From Promethearchaeia archaeon (GTDB taxonomy: Archaea; Asgardarchaeota; Lokiarchaeia; Sigyniarchaeales; SOKP01): DNA of 64,000 nt. The translations under genes were made by a program, and so were the position numbers. Location: assembly GCA_029856125.1 (NCBI GenBank), contig JAHQWJ010000014.1, positions 1-64,000 on the forward strand, in the 5' to 3' direction. The notes under the pieces were generated by a model. It worked only from the letters and a program-made list of their open reading frames with translations. It made no database searches and was not told the origin of the DNA. How positions within the stretch are numbered: the stretch's first letter is position 1; each line of letters begins with the position of its first letter. Below, one piece after another: positions 54,889 through 63,636 of the stretch.

Positions 54889-54948
54889 ACGCAGTAACAA
54901 AAGAGATATTATTAATAATGTAGCATTCCGCAAGTGATTGGAGTGTTT

Positions 54949-55014
54949 AATTTTTTTTTCTTTTTTTATTTTTTTATTTTTTTATTTTTTCTCATATTTT
55001 TTTTCAGATGTTTT
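54949..55014 (+). terminator. Long T-rich terminator tract
   Basis: About 65 bases, almost all T broken by single A or C, begin 60 bases after the stop of the 54118 gene. This is a strong candidate for archaeal U-tract termination. No hairpin is needed or seen. Confidence 0.6.
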
Positions 55015-55227
55015 CTATTCGCCGTTTATTGACTTAAACTATCTATCCAACTATCGAAAAAGAATTGCCTTTTAATTTAATAGCAAGAATATAAAATATT
55101 GGGTCTAAGACGTGTTATTTATTAGTGGTTTTTACATTTTTCAAATACTTCTTTTTATTACATTTAACAATTTCATTATAGTTATAATCTCTTCCTTAGA
55201 GCAATTAATCATACCGAAAATGATTAA

Positions 55228-55539
55228 ATAAGTTTTAAAAATGACTATAATCCATGTTATCTTAACAATTTTTGGATATTGTATCATTCATTAAAAGAAT
55301 TCAAGATAGTTTCTTCTAAAAGAAAATTAGAACAAAGAATTTGAAAAATGGTTGAAAATGTTGTTAATCAATATAGTATTGATGATATTGTATTGGTAAT
55401 TGACTATTCATATGTTAAATCGTAAAATTTGACCTTAATTTTCTCTTTTAACTATAGAAAAGATGGATTATTTGATGATTTATATAAAGAATTATATTTC
55501 GTATTAAAACAAGAGGGAAAAAATTGTGGTATTATGTAA
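55228..55539 (+). pseudogene. Degenerate reading frame with two in-frame stops
   Basis: One frame reads through 104 codons with only a TGA (55342-55344) and a TAA (55423-55425) before the final TAA (55537-55539). The pieces look protein-like, e.g. YSIDDIVLVIDYSY and DGLFDDLYKELYFVLKQEG. No start codon opens the first part, and no family is recognised. It may be the relic of a lost gene. AT-rich DNA gives spurious frames, so confidence is low. Confidence 0.3.
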
Positions 55540-55613
55540 AATTCTAAAACTAATTGTAAGTAAAAAAGTAAGAAAATAAAACAGGTAAAAAAATTTGTTT
55601 ATTTTTAATTTGT

Positions 55614-56297
55614 TTAATGTTTGCCTTTTACTTCTAATTTTGGCGCGTTTTTTTGACCTAACTTCGGTAAGGTAAAAAGTAACACAAGTACTATGATCGT
55701 CGAGACAGTTGCAGGAATTGCAGCTTCAGCGAAGGTTAGATGTGGGTTATAGTATGGTAGTCCAACGTAATAATGCTCTGTTAGGACTCCCCCGAGGGAA
55801 CAAGTAGCAGATAGAGTAATATTAGTCCGACCTTCACCTAGATATGGTACCACTAATCCGGTATTTTTGTCTATCGGTGCATCCTCTACCACTTCTCCGG
55901 TTTTCTGGAGTCCTGGAAGATTAAGGTAATAACGAGCTATTGTGTGTGAGACTGTAATTTCAGTTATATCGGTTGGTTGTTCAGTGTAGACAAACGTATA
56001 ATTAGGCGCTACTGAAGGAAGTACAGCAAGAGCATAATTATCCTGATCATCGTAATATGTGTTATGATCGTGATCTTCCCACACTTGTGTGATATTAACC
56101 CACACTTCGATTGTTATTATATAATGATAATGAGGATCCGAAACTCCGTGGGTATATTGAACGCTAAGTAGTTCCGTATTAGTATCGTATTCCATATCTA
56201 TGTTTATAGGAGGATGCGCTCTCACGTTGAGAACGCTCATCGTAACACCGAGGATTAAAAAAACGGACAAAACATAAAATATTTTTTTTTTTGACAT
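55614..56297 (-). CDS. Exported, membrane-anchored protein with a histidine-rich, desulfoferrodoxin-like domain
   Basis: This 227-residue protein has a signal peptide (about 1-27, ending NVRA), an extracytoplasmic beta-rich domain and a C-terminal membrane helix (TVSTIIVLVLLFTLP). Histidines are clustered. A His directly follows the likely cleavage site (AHPPINID). Others are in YTHGVSDPHYHYIITIEVW and EDHDH, and a cysteine is in ATCSLGGVLTEH. The H-x6-H followed later by a Cys recalls the iron site of desulfoferrodoxin, but the histidine after the Cys is displaced. Metal binding is likely; the metal is unknown. It sits between two polytopic proteins of the cluster. Confidence 0.6.
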   Translation of the reverse strand: MSKKKIFYVLSVFLILGVTMSVLNVRAHPPINIDMEYDTNTELLSVQYTHGVSDPHYHYIITIEVWVNITQVWEDHDHNTYYDDQDNYALAVLPSVAPNYTFVYTEQPTDITEITVSHTIARYYLNLPGLQKTGEVVEDAPIDKNTGLVVPYLGEGRTNITLSATCSLGGVLTEHYYVGLPYYNPHLTFAEAAIPATVSTIIVLVLLFTLPKLGQKNAPKLEVKGKH

Positions 56298-56468
56298 CTT
56301 AATTCGGGTTTTTTTTTAAATTATAAATTTATGAATTGTTAAAATAGTTTAGCAATTTAATATTTTACTTTTTTCAAACCTACTCGACGCTTTAATCACA
56401 TATAAACAATATTTGGTCGTTGAGCAAAAAAAAAAGAAAAGAAAACTGAGTAACACTTTTTAGTATCG

Positions 56469-57881
56469 TTATTCTATAACGAGAGGAATAATATTTTCAG
56501 AGAATTTTTCCCGTTTAAATATTGCCTGGTATACGATTAAGCCTAAGAACAGTAGTACATCAAAAAAGAGAAGGAATAGGCCTCCCAGAATTATGGATTT
56601 TAAAACTAATTCGCCAGCGGCATCGGTTGGTGATCTTAAAAAATAAAAAGCTGCTGCGGGAAAAGCGAGCAACATGCTTGCAAACAATGACCATCCTATG
56701 ATCTTCCGTAATATGTTTTTAGGGATTAAGTTGTGGATTATTAGGCAAAAAACTACGATTGCTCCGAGAGTAATAAGAATGTGGGGGTGTCCAGTAGCAA
56801 AATTGCGTTCAACTACGTAATTAGATAGGTCGCGATAAGTTTCAAGGTCTGCTACGATAACCATGCCAGGTATTACCACAATTATGCCGGCTAAGAAAAA
56901 TGGAACGAACATGCTTAATCTCAATGGGTTTTTTAAAACTGCTGTAATTTTAGAGCTAAGAGAGGAAGAATTATATCCCGAACCGATCTCTTCTTTCGCT
57001 ACTTCTCTCCACCCGTAAACAGCAATTATCACGCCTGTAAACAAAATTAACGCTCGAGCTGGCATTAGAATGGCATTTGCAGCTTTACCCATAACAAGCA
57101 CGAGGAAGTAACCTACTGTCATAGCAATTACACCAGGCAAAAGTAACCAAAGACCAATCTTAGCTAATCTACCTTTAACTCCCGTATATCTAAAAATCAG
57201 AATTAAGACTCCAGTTAACAATAACGCATTCATTAACCGCATGTGGAAACTGGCGAGTTCTTGAAACAATTCCTTGGGAGTCACTCGATCTAAATATGCT
57301 ATTTCCACTAGGAAAAATTGTTCGTCGATTTCCAGCATTATGATTGCAGCGACAGCTCCAAATATTGCAAATACTATCATGCTTCCGATGACAATTACGG
57401 CACTTAAGTGTAGGATATTGAAACCAGCAATTTTAGGAATGTCCCGATAATATTCACTTTCTTTTACTTCTTTTCCAGGAATTAAACCGTAAACCAACAA
57501 CACAGCACAGGCAAATAAGAGGCTAAGACCAACTAAGAACACATGATGTAAAAGAAAATTATCAGAATATGCCCAAAAAATAGCACCAATACCCCCACAA
57601 ATTCCACCTATAGCAGCCATGTACTTAATTGGTTTAATTACCCTCGATCGCATTTCGATTACGTCTAAAAATAAAAGCGTTACAATTCCAATGAACGGCG
57701 TTGACATGGAGTGGTAGGTCATAATTACTCTATGGGCTTTGTGATGCACAACTGGCGTGTAGTAAAAAGGCCAAGCGCTATAAAGCATATGATACGAAAA
57801 CGCAATAGAAAGGTTAATTACGATAATAACTGATAATAGTAAGATAAGTAATTTATTGGAAAATTTCCATTTAATTTCGAT
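56469..57881 (-). CDS. Polytopic membrane protein, heme-copper-oxidase-subunit-I-like (copy 2), atypical start
   Basis: This is homologous in layout to 51205-52740. Shared blocks are RVIMTYHSMSTPF, LLHHVFLVG, LASFHMRLMNAL, NFATGHPHILITLG and a later IIH. The first ATG in frame (57786-57788) would remove the first helix. The frame stays open 31 codons further up, giving a proper first helix (KLLILLLSVIIVINLSIAFS). GGTGA lies at 57888-57892, just before ATC at 57879-57881 and ATT at 57873-57875, so a non-standard start is proposed. From ATC the protein has 470 residues and about 12 membrane segments. A cofactor is not shown directly. Confidence 0.6.
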   Translation of the reverse strand: MEIKWKFSNKLLILLLSVIIVINLSIAFSYHMLYSAWPFYYTPVVHHKAHRVIMTYHSMSTPFIGIVTLLFLDVIEMRSRVIKPIKYMAAIGGICGGIGAIFWAYSDNFLLHHVFLVGLSLLFACAVLLVYGLIPGKEVKESEYYRDIPKIAGFNILHLSAVIVIGSMIVFAIFGAVAAIIMLEIDEQFFLVEIAYLDRVTPKELFQELASFHMRLMNALLLTGVLILIFRYTGVKGRLAKIGLWLLLPGVIAMTVGYFLVLVMGKAANAILMPARALILFTGVIIAVYGWREVAKEEIGSGYNSSSLSSKITAVLKNPLRLSMFVPFFLAGIIVVIPGMVIVADLETYRDLSNYVVERNFATGHPHILITLGAIVVFCLIIHNLIPKNILRKIIGWSLFASMLLAFPAAAFYFLRSPTDAAGELVLKSIILGGLFLLFFDVLLFLGLIVYQAIFKREKFSENIIPLVIE

Positions 57882-58143
57882 TGTATTTCACCTTAGTTTT
57901 GATTAATTTATTCATATTTGGTATATCCTACTTTATCTCATTTGATTTATAAAACTAGTTTTAAAATTTTATAAATAGAAGATTTTAATATGAAAAAAAA
58001 AGATCAAGAAGCCCTTACATTACATTTAGTTTATATTTTAGATATTTTTAAATTGCAAGCAAATTGGATAGAAATTTCATTTATTTCTAAAAAATGAACC
58101 AAAATGTAAAAAGACCTTTAGTGATCAATATTAATTACTCTCT

Positions 58144-58590
58144 TTACACTATATGAATTTTCGCATTATACTCTTTATTAATTTGGTTTACAATTTCCCT
58201 TGAGAGTTCTACTTCAGGAAGAAAAAACACGGGACACTCTTGGAGGATTGCTAAGGAAATTGAGTAGCAGTCCGAAATGGCGATTGGATATCTACATTTA
58301 ATATTGGCTGCTTTTTTGAATAACCATGTGTCACCTATAGTGTTCATTATGCTCTCTGTCTTTTTTAAAACCATCTCAGCTTCAGTCATAGATATTTCGC
58401 GACAAGTTATGTAGAATAGTTCTGATTTGATTAAATTATGCCCATAGAGTACTATCTTTGATTCTTGAGTAAAAAGATACTCCTCTAATAAAGAATTAAT
58501 ATCGCGTGCTTCACTTATGAAATAACCAAGTAAAACACTGGTGTCCAAAACTAGATTAGGGGTATTGATTAGAATTTGTCTAATACTCAT
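58144..58590 (-). CDS. vapC: PIN-domain toxin (VapC-like)
   Basis: This 148-residue PIN-fold ribonuclease candidate has an acidic triad in family positions: D in LVLDTSVLLGYF, E in LIKSELFYI, and D in AISDCYSISLAI. VapC toxins cleave tRNA or rRNA. It follows the antitoxin gene by 14 bases, the standard order. A housekeeping PIN nuclease is less likely given the partner. Confidence 0.8.
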   Translation of the reverse strand: MSIRQILINTPNLVLDTSVLLGYFISEARDINSLLEEYLFTQESKIVLYGHNLIKSELFYITCREISMTEAEMVLKKTESIMNTIGDTWLFKKAANIKCRYPIAISDCYSISLAILQECPVFFLPEVELSREIVNQINKEYNAKIHIV

Positions 58591-58604
58591 TGAATCACTT
58601 CTGT

Positions 58605-58877
58605 TTATTCTTTAAATGGGGCAAGGTTTTCTTCTTGTTTCAAATCTTTCTTTTTTTCATCTATATAAGACTTCTTTGCGGATTTTGGTAATATTCCTTT
58701 CAAGCTTCTGAATTGTTGTAAATTAGATTTTCTAATCAGGTTCGATGGTTGGCTTTCTATGAGATATCCAATAAGATCGTTATATGTTATAGCTTCCCCT
58801 TTTTGTTCCTCTAATCTTAATTTGATCCTAAATAATAATTTCTTGGTTTCGTCGTCAATTTGAATTGTGGTAGTCAT
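58605..58877 (-). CDS. vapB: Antitoxin, ribbon-helix-helix type (VapB-like)
   Basis: This 90-residue protein starts TTTIQIDDETKKLLFRIKLRLEEQ and continues with ITYNDLIGYLIES, a ribbon-helix-helix DNA-binding motif. The lysine-rich C-terminal half would wrap the toxin. It is upstream of the PIN gene on the same strand. Autoregulation of the pair is expected from the family. Confidence 0.75.
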   Translation of the reverse strand: MTTTIQIDDETKKLLFRIKLRLEEQKGEAITYNDLIGYLIESQPSNLIRKSNLQQFRSLKGILPKSAKKSYIDEKKKDLKQEENLAPFKE

Positions 58878-59061
58878 ATCATTTTATTTCTATAGAGTTA
58901 TAATAAAAATAGGTCTATAGAATATTTAACTTTAACTATTAATTATCTTTTTAAAATCATTTAAAATCATCAATAGAATCAGCTCTCTTTTTTTCAATAA
59001 AAAAAAAGATTTCAAGTATAATTTAAGAAGGTCACACAAAAGGAAAAAATGTAAAATGAAA

Positions 59062-60300
59062 TTAATCATTTTTAAGATATTTCAAAAGCACTACGAAAAC
59101 AATAGCCATGATTAAGGGAACGATGATTCCTAATGCCAAAGTTAATTGGGCATTAAAAACTTCGTAAACATGAGTCGAAATTGGCGCTCCAATGGCTACT
59201 CCAGCAACTATCAGAGCATAGAATGTTCCTGTTGCTATACCGCTCTCAGAACCCTTGGTTTTCTCTTTAACAGCACCTGCTGAAGAAGGAAAAATCAATC
59301 CATGTCCTAAACCAAGGAAGACCATACCAATCATAGGTATATACATAGGTATTGGTTTTTCTGGGGATATCATGAAAACTCCAAATGCAGATGCTATCAA
59401 CAATAATCCAATTAACATTACTTTGGTGTATCCTATTTTGTCGCTCAATATACCTGCGGGATAATGAATTAGTATCGAAAAGATAACCATTATGCTAAGT
59501 ATCATTCCTGTTTGACCAGCGGTAAAATCTGCGGACTCCAGTATAACCGTATAAGCCGCCGTAACAATTCCCATATTAAACATCATTGCTAACATCGAAA
59601 AGTAAGGACTTATCATAGATTTTCTAAAGACGACTTTTCTAAATTTTTTGATTTCTTTGCGGAAGTTTAATTTCTCTTTAGAGGGTTGATAAATCTCAGG
59701 AAGGAGTAGCGAGGTAAATGACATGATGAATAAAACAATTGCTATTATGAAAAACAAATTGCTTGCTCCAATTATTTGAGCAACTAATCCACCTAACATG
59801 AATCCTACCAAATTTGAAAATCCGATGGACATTCCATATAGTGCCATCCCCCTTCCGCTCCGTTTCTCGGAAGTAGCGTCTGAGATATAAGACATTGTGG
59901 CAGGTCCTCCAAAACCACCCCCTATTCCGTGAATTATTCTTCCAAATAAAAGGAAAAAAGGGTCTTGAGCTAACGCATATAGAAGCATTGATACGCCATC
60001 TAAAAATACTCCGAAAGCTATTAATTTTTTTCTACCGAATTTGTCAACTAACCTTCCAAAGATTAAATTTGAGGGAATATGGACCATAGAGTAAATTCCT
60101 ACAATAAATCCCATGAATAGTAACGAGGCTCCTAAATCTAACGAATACGTAGCAATTATCGGAATTGCTGCGTTGCTGTCGAAATTGACTAAAAATGACA
60201 ACGTAAGTGCTAAAAAAATATGTTTTTTTTCAATTATTAGATTTTTTTGGCTTTTCCCTTCTGCAACATCTAAAGAGGCATGTGAAATCTGTTTTCTCAC
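59062..60300 (-). CDS. Major facilitator superfamily transporter
   Basis: This 412-residue protein has 12 hydrophobic segments. MFS motif A appears after helix 2 as FGRLVDKFGRKKLI and again in the second half as GILSDKIGYTKVM. An N-terminal cytosolic stretch of about 30 residues is lysine-rich. The pattern fits the drug/sugar efflux branches (DHA1/YceI-like), but the substrate is not predictable. It stands alone, divergent from the YgbA-like gene. Confidence 0.88.
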   Translation of the reverse strand: MRKQISHASLDVAEGKSQKNLIIEKKHIFLALTLSFLVNFDSNAAIPIIATYSLDLGASLLFMGFIVGIYSMVHIPSNLIFGRLVDKFGRKKLIAFGVFLDGVSMLLYALAQDPFFLLFGRIIHGIGGGFGGPATMSYISDATSEKRSGRGMALYGMSIGFSNLVGFMLGGLVAQIIGASNLFFIIAIVLFIMSFTSLLLPEIYQPSKEKLNFRKEIKKFRKVVFRKSMISPYFSMLAMMFNMGIVTAAYTVILESADFTAGQTGMILSIMVIFSILIHYPAGILSDKIGYTKVMLIGLLLIASAFGVFMISPEKPIPMYIPMIGMVFLGLGHGLIFPSSAGAVKEKTKGSESGIATGTFYALIVAGVAIGAPISTHVYEVFNAQLTLALGIIVPLIMAIVFVVLLKYLKND

Positions 60301-60416
60301 CAGAAGTATTTTTTTTATTTATTTTCCCGTTAACATTCTGAAATTTCACATCAAAATTAAAATTTTTTATGATAAATCAAATTATTTTATATGTTAGTTT
60401 TTATTATGTTAAGTGA

Positions 60417-60758
60417 ATGAACATGACACCTTCTAATAAGCGCTTAAAACAAGAATACAAAACAATTAAAACTATGATTCGAATGTATTGTAAAAAGGTT
60501 CATGACTGTGAAGAAGGTTTATGTCAAGAATGCTCTGATCTTCTCAATTACGCTGAAGAACGATTAAATAATTGTAAATATGGTGAAGATAAACCCACAT
60601 GTGATACGTGCTCAATTCATTGTTATAAGCCTGATATGAGGGAGAAAATACGAGAGGCTATGCGTTATGCCGGCCCGCGGATGATTTACACGCATCCTAT
60701 TATGGGATTTCGGCACTTGTTTAAAAAAATGAAAAAAAAAGAAAATTTAGTAGACTAA
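60417..60758 (+). CDS. YgbA / nitrous oxide-stimulated promoter family protein
   Basis: This 113-residue protein has the family layout: MIRMYCKKVHDCEEGLCQEC, LLNYAEERLNNC, then TCDTCSIHCYKPDMREKIREAMRYAGPRMIY and HPIMGFRHLF. Cysteines are placed to bind a metal. E. coli YgbA is linked to recovery from nitrosative stress. The start codon is the ATG at 60417 or the one six bases on. It stands alone, convergent with the isopentenyl phosphate kinase gene. Confidence 0.88.
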   Translation: MNMTPSNKRLKQEYKTIKTMIRMYCKKVHDCEEGLCQECSDLLNYAEERLNNCKYGEDKPTCDTCSIHCYKPDMREKIREAMRYAGPRMIYTHPIMGFRHLFKKMKKKENLVD

Positions 60759-60782
60759 GAATTCCAGAGTTTTGTTTGAATT

Positions 60783-61604
60783 TTAATTATAAATTATTTT
60801 AGTCAGTTCACTTTCTTGTCCTTTAAGATAATTTTTGAGGACACCCTTCTTCTTCATCGAGAGAATAACTACTTCAAGTCCTTCTTGTATTTTATCCTTA
60901 ATAGAAGCCAGTGAAAGCAATTTACCTCGCATTTTGCCAGAGGCATCATCATTAGCTGTTTCGTTCGATTTGTGAACCAATTGCTCAATCTCATTGATAT
61001 TTATCTCTCTAAGCATTTGTGCATGTGCTTCTAATTTTGGGTCTTTATCGAATACACCAGGCACATCTGTTGCAAATATCAGTTGTTTAGCGTCTACTAC
61101 GCGCGAAAGAACTACAGCCAATTGATCTCCGCCACAAACGCTAAACCCCATACTAGAGTCGTACATCATGTCTCCTCCTATCAGGGGGACCATCCCCAAA
61201 GATAAAAAGCCTTTTAAAGAGTTAAATGCGTAATCAGTTATTACCATCTTACTGCCCACAACCATCGAAGAGGCGTGCATTAAGTTAATAGGAATTCTTT
61301 CTTCCAGAAATGTAGTAGCAATTGTTTTTCGAAACCCATTCACGATTTGTTGCGTTTTTGACATAGAAATTAATTGATCTTTGTTTCTAAATCCCTTATG
61401 AAGGTTGTATTTTAGCACGGGTGGATGACCGAAAGAACCTACCCCGTGGACAATCACAAGATTTTTGATTAATCCTAAATCAATACATTCTTTTATTTCT
61501 ACTGCGACCGCTTTTATAACTTCCTCTCTAAGTTTATATGGCGTTGATTTGTTCGTAAGCAATGAACCGCCAAGCTTTAAAACAATTGGATCTTCTACTG
61601 TCAT
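60783..61604 (-). CDS. ipk: Isopentenyl phosphate kinase
   Basis: This 273-residue amino-acid-kinase-fold enzyme phosphorylates isopentenyl phosphate to IPP in the archaeal mevalonate route to membrane lipids. Marks are VLKLGGSLLTNKSTPYKLR, VHGVGSFGHPPV with the catalytic His of this family, SVCGGDQLAVVLSRV, FATDVPGVFDKDP and NDDASGKMRGKLLS. It lies 20 bases after the next lipid-type membrane gene, so they should be co-transcribed. Confidence 0.93.
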   Translation of the reverse strand: MTVEDPIVLKLGGSLLTNKSTPYKLREEVIKAVAVEIKECIDLGLIKNLVIVHGVGSFGHPPVLKYNLHKGFRNKDQLISMSKTQQIVNGFRKTIATTFLEERIPINLMHASSMVVGSKMVITDYAFNSLKGFLSLGMVPLIGGDMMYDSSMGFSVCGGDQLAVVLSRVVDAKQLIFATDVPGVFDKDPKLEAHAQMLREININEIEQLVHKSNETANDDASGKMRGKLLSLASIKDKIQEGLEVVILSMKKKGVLKNYLKGQESELTKIIYN

Positions 61605-61624
61605 TTGTACTCCTAGATATTATA

Positions 61625-62425
61625 TTAGAAACTAAAAGAATAAGGCCAAAAGGTTGGAAATGCGAATTCAAGTATCAAGATAACGATTACAACCGCCAGA
61701 AAAATTGTGAAATTATCAGTGCCCTTAGGTGATACCGCTTCTACTATCGTAGCAACTATACTAACAACTATTATCGGTAAAATTAGTATGAGTATATCAA
61801 ACTGTGGAACTTCTAAAGAAAAAATCAACACGAGAATAGAGCTTACTAATATCGATCCAACTAGCATACCTATACTTCCTACTATAGTTTTCTCGCTCCC
61901 TTTGAGTCCAATCTTTTTTTTACCAAATTTACGCCCTATTATATCTGCTAACCCATCTCCACCGGAAATACATCCAATTATAAGTAGAGCGGTAGGATTT
62001 GCGTTACTTATCCCGGTAGATGGTACGTAAAACCAAAACCAAGTCATTAATACCATAACAATCGCATAGTAGAGCGTTCCTTGAAGAAGTTCCCGAGGGT
62101 CTCCCGATCTCGACATAGATGCCACAAAACTTTCGTTCTTTATAACACCCATACCGATAGTAATGAATTGTAATACGAATAACAATGGTACTATTACAGC
62201 TACATAATGACTAACGATCTCACCTGAGAAGAGCATCCACGTAACTACGAACACGGGGCCCGCAAAAATATGCACAAATTTTCTCGTAATAATTTGCGAA
62301 ACTTTTCCCTTTTTCTGCATATATGCGTTAATCTGAACTAAAGCCAATAGTATTACTATGGATATAACAGTCGCAATTAAATCCCAAACAAAAACTAAAT
62401 TACTTCCTAACGGATTAAATACCAT
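61625..62425 (-). CDS. CTP:polyprenol kinase / phosphatidate cytidylyltransferase-like membrane protein
   Basis: This 266-residue protein has about eight hydrophobic segments. The motif block SGGDGLADIIGRKFGKKKIG, then KGSEKTIVGSIGMLVGS, is the CTP-using signature shared by dolichol/phytol kinases and CDP-lipid synthases. An early RKFVHIFAG motif points to the kinase branch (dolichol or phytol kinase). It is upstream of ipk on one strand, in keeping with isoprenoid or lipid metabolism. Confidence 0.82.
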   Translation of the reverse strand: MVFNPLGSNLVFVWDLIATVISIVILLALVQINAYMQKKGKVSQIITRKFVHIFAGPVFVVTWMLFSGEIVSHYVAVIVPLLFVLQFITIGMGVIKNESFVASMSRSGDPRELLQGTLYYAIVMVLMTWFWFYVPSTGISNANPTALLIIGCISGGDGLADIIGRKFGKKKIGLKGSEKTIVGSIGMLVGSILVSSILVLIFSLEVPQFDILILILPIIVVSIVATIVEAVSPKGTDNFTIFLAVVIVILILEFAFPTFWPYSFSF

Positions 62426-62580
62426 AATTTATCACTATTCACATTATATTATTATTTTATAATAGAATTAACTCCTAAAAATCTTAGAAGATATAAAATT
62501 CATTTGGTTTGCGTTCAAATAAAAAATATAAAAAAAAATATATAAAAAAAAATTGAATTTAGCTTCTTGAAATTTCTGGA

Positions 62581-62880
62581 TTACATATTGATAATGGAAT
62601 CGTTCTCAAAAATTAAGTCAATTACCTCATCAGAAGCAACCAGCCTGATTTTATCAGAAATAAACTTATTGAGTCCCCGAATATCTATGTGTTCTTTACA
62701 CGCAAAAACAGTTTTCTTTTGATTAAGCGCTTGTGAAACCGCTTTATTAGATTTATTTGCAAAATAGACCGCGTTTTGAAGTAAAAGGATTGTAACGTCG
62801 TCGTCATCTGTGTGTTCCATTGCAAGCTCTACGCCTGTAATATCTTCACTCGTTATAAAATATAATACTTTTTTTCCCAT
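62581..62880 (-). CDS. dsrH: DsrH/TusB-like sulfur-relay protein
   Basis: This 99-residue protein of the DsrH/TusB type opens KKVLYFITSEDITGVELAME, continues VTILLLQNAVYFANKS, and has C66 or thereabouts in VFACKEHIDIRGL. It is the last gene of a run YedE - DsrE - DsrF-like - DsrH, with 15-base spacing. The complex hands persulfide sulfur between proteins, for tRNA thiolation (TusBCD) or sulfur metabolism (DsrEFH). Confidence 0.8.
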   Translation of the reverse strand: MGKKVLYFITSEDITGVELAMEHTDDDDVTILLLQNAVYFANKSNKAVSQALNQKKTVFACKEHIDIRGLNKFISDKIRLVASDEVIDLIFENDSIINM

Positions 62881-62895
62881 TTTTTTTCAATCCTC

Positions 62896-63240
62896 CTAGA
62901 ATGGTATGGTTACGGTTGAATCCGCAATCATTTTTAATATTTCTCCATGCTCTTTTACTTGAACTTTATCGATGAGATCGTCTTTAGTTAAGCCGCGCTC
63001 ATCAAGCGATTTCTTGTCAACAAATATATCTAAATCAATGTTTGTAATAAATTCTATGTGCATAGCGTACATTGTTTTATCGACATCCTTTGTAAAGGTG
63101 TAAACAGCGTCGTTAATCGCAATTGTAATCGGATCGAAATCAGCACTAACAGCAACCGTCATTCTTAATCCTTCAACGGGATATAGAGTTCCGTGAGGAG
63201 GCTGCCGTAAAAGTATAACTACATTTTTTTCTTCTGCCAT
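62896..63240 (-). CDS. dsrF: DsrF/TusC-like sulfur-relay protein
   Basis: This 114-residue protein opens KNVVILLRQPPHGTLYPVEGLRMTVAVSAD, with a later DAVYTFTKDVD, and fits the DsrE/F fold. It contains no cysteine, so it should be structural, as TusC-like subunits may be. It is 11 bases from dsrE and 15 bases from dsrH. Confidence 0.78.
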   Translation of the reverse strand: MAEEKNVVILLRQPPHGTLYPVEGLRMTVAVSADFDPITIAINDAVYTFTKDVDKTMYAMHIEFITNIDLDIFVDKKSLDERGLTKDDLIDKVQVKEHGEILKMIADSTVTIPF

Positions 63241-63251
63241 TTTTTATCACC

Positions 63252-63614
63252 TTAACAAATTACTACAAGTTTATCGGTTTCTTCTATTATTTTAGCAAGA
63301 TCGGGAGTTCCTGCCCGTTTCACATCGCCGCACTCCTTTTTTAAACAATTTTTCATAGTTCCTCTAACTAAGAGACAAAGATTACACAATCTTATCGTAG
63401 CTCCCTTATTTAGAATTTCTCTGAAACCCTCTTCAATATTGAAAATTCCTTCAATTTTTTTCTGATTCTCTAAGAGCGCATTTACGGCATCCATATAACA
63501 AAAGATACGAACTTCGTGTCCTTTGTCTAAGGCAGCATCAGCTAGTTTCACTACTGTTTCAGAGGCTTGTGTTTGATAGGGTCCATCAAAAAAAAGAATT
63601 CCTAATCGAGCCAT
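63252..63614 (-). CDS. dsrE: DsrE/TusD-like persulfide-carrying protein
   Basis: This 120-residue DsrE-fold protein opens LGILFFDGPYQTQASETVVKLADAALDKGHEV. The active cysteine candidate is in TIRLCNLCLLVRGT, the C-x-x-C...R-G place of DsrE and TusD. More cysteines follow (NCLKKECG and a C-terminal VIC). It is 22 bases downstream of yedE. It is the sulfur-bearing member of the relay. Confidence 0.85.
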   Translation of the reverse strand: MARLGILFFDGPYQTQASETVVKLADAALDKGHEVRIFCYMDAVNALLENQKKIEGIFNIEEGFREILNKGATIRLCNLCLLVRGTMKNCLKKECGDVKRAGTPDLAKIIEETDKLVVIC

Positions 63615-63636
63615 TTTATTTTGTCAACTCCATCTC

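Noticed and set aside
55614..56297. Histidine-brace copper monooxygenase subunit (PmoB-like), suggested by His after the signal peptide
   Set aside because: No PmoA/PmoC-like partners are present, and the cysteine and H-x6-H pattern fits a desulfoferrodoxin-type fold better.
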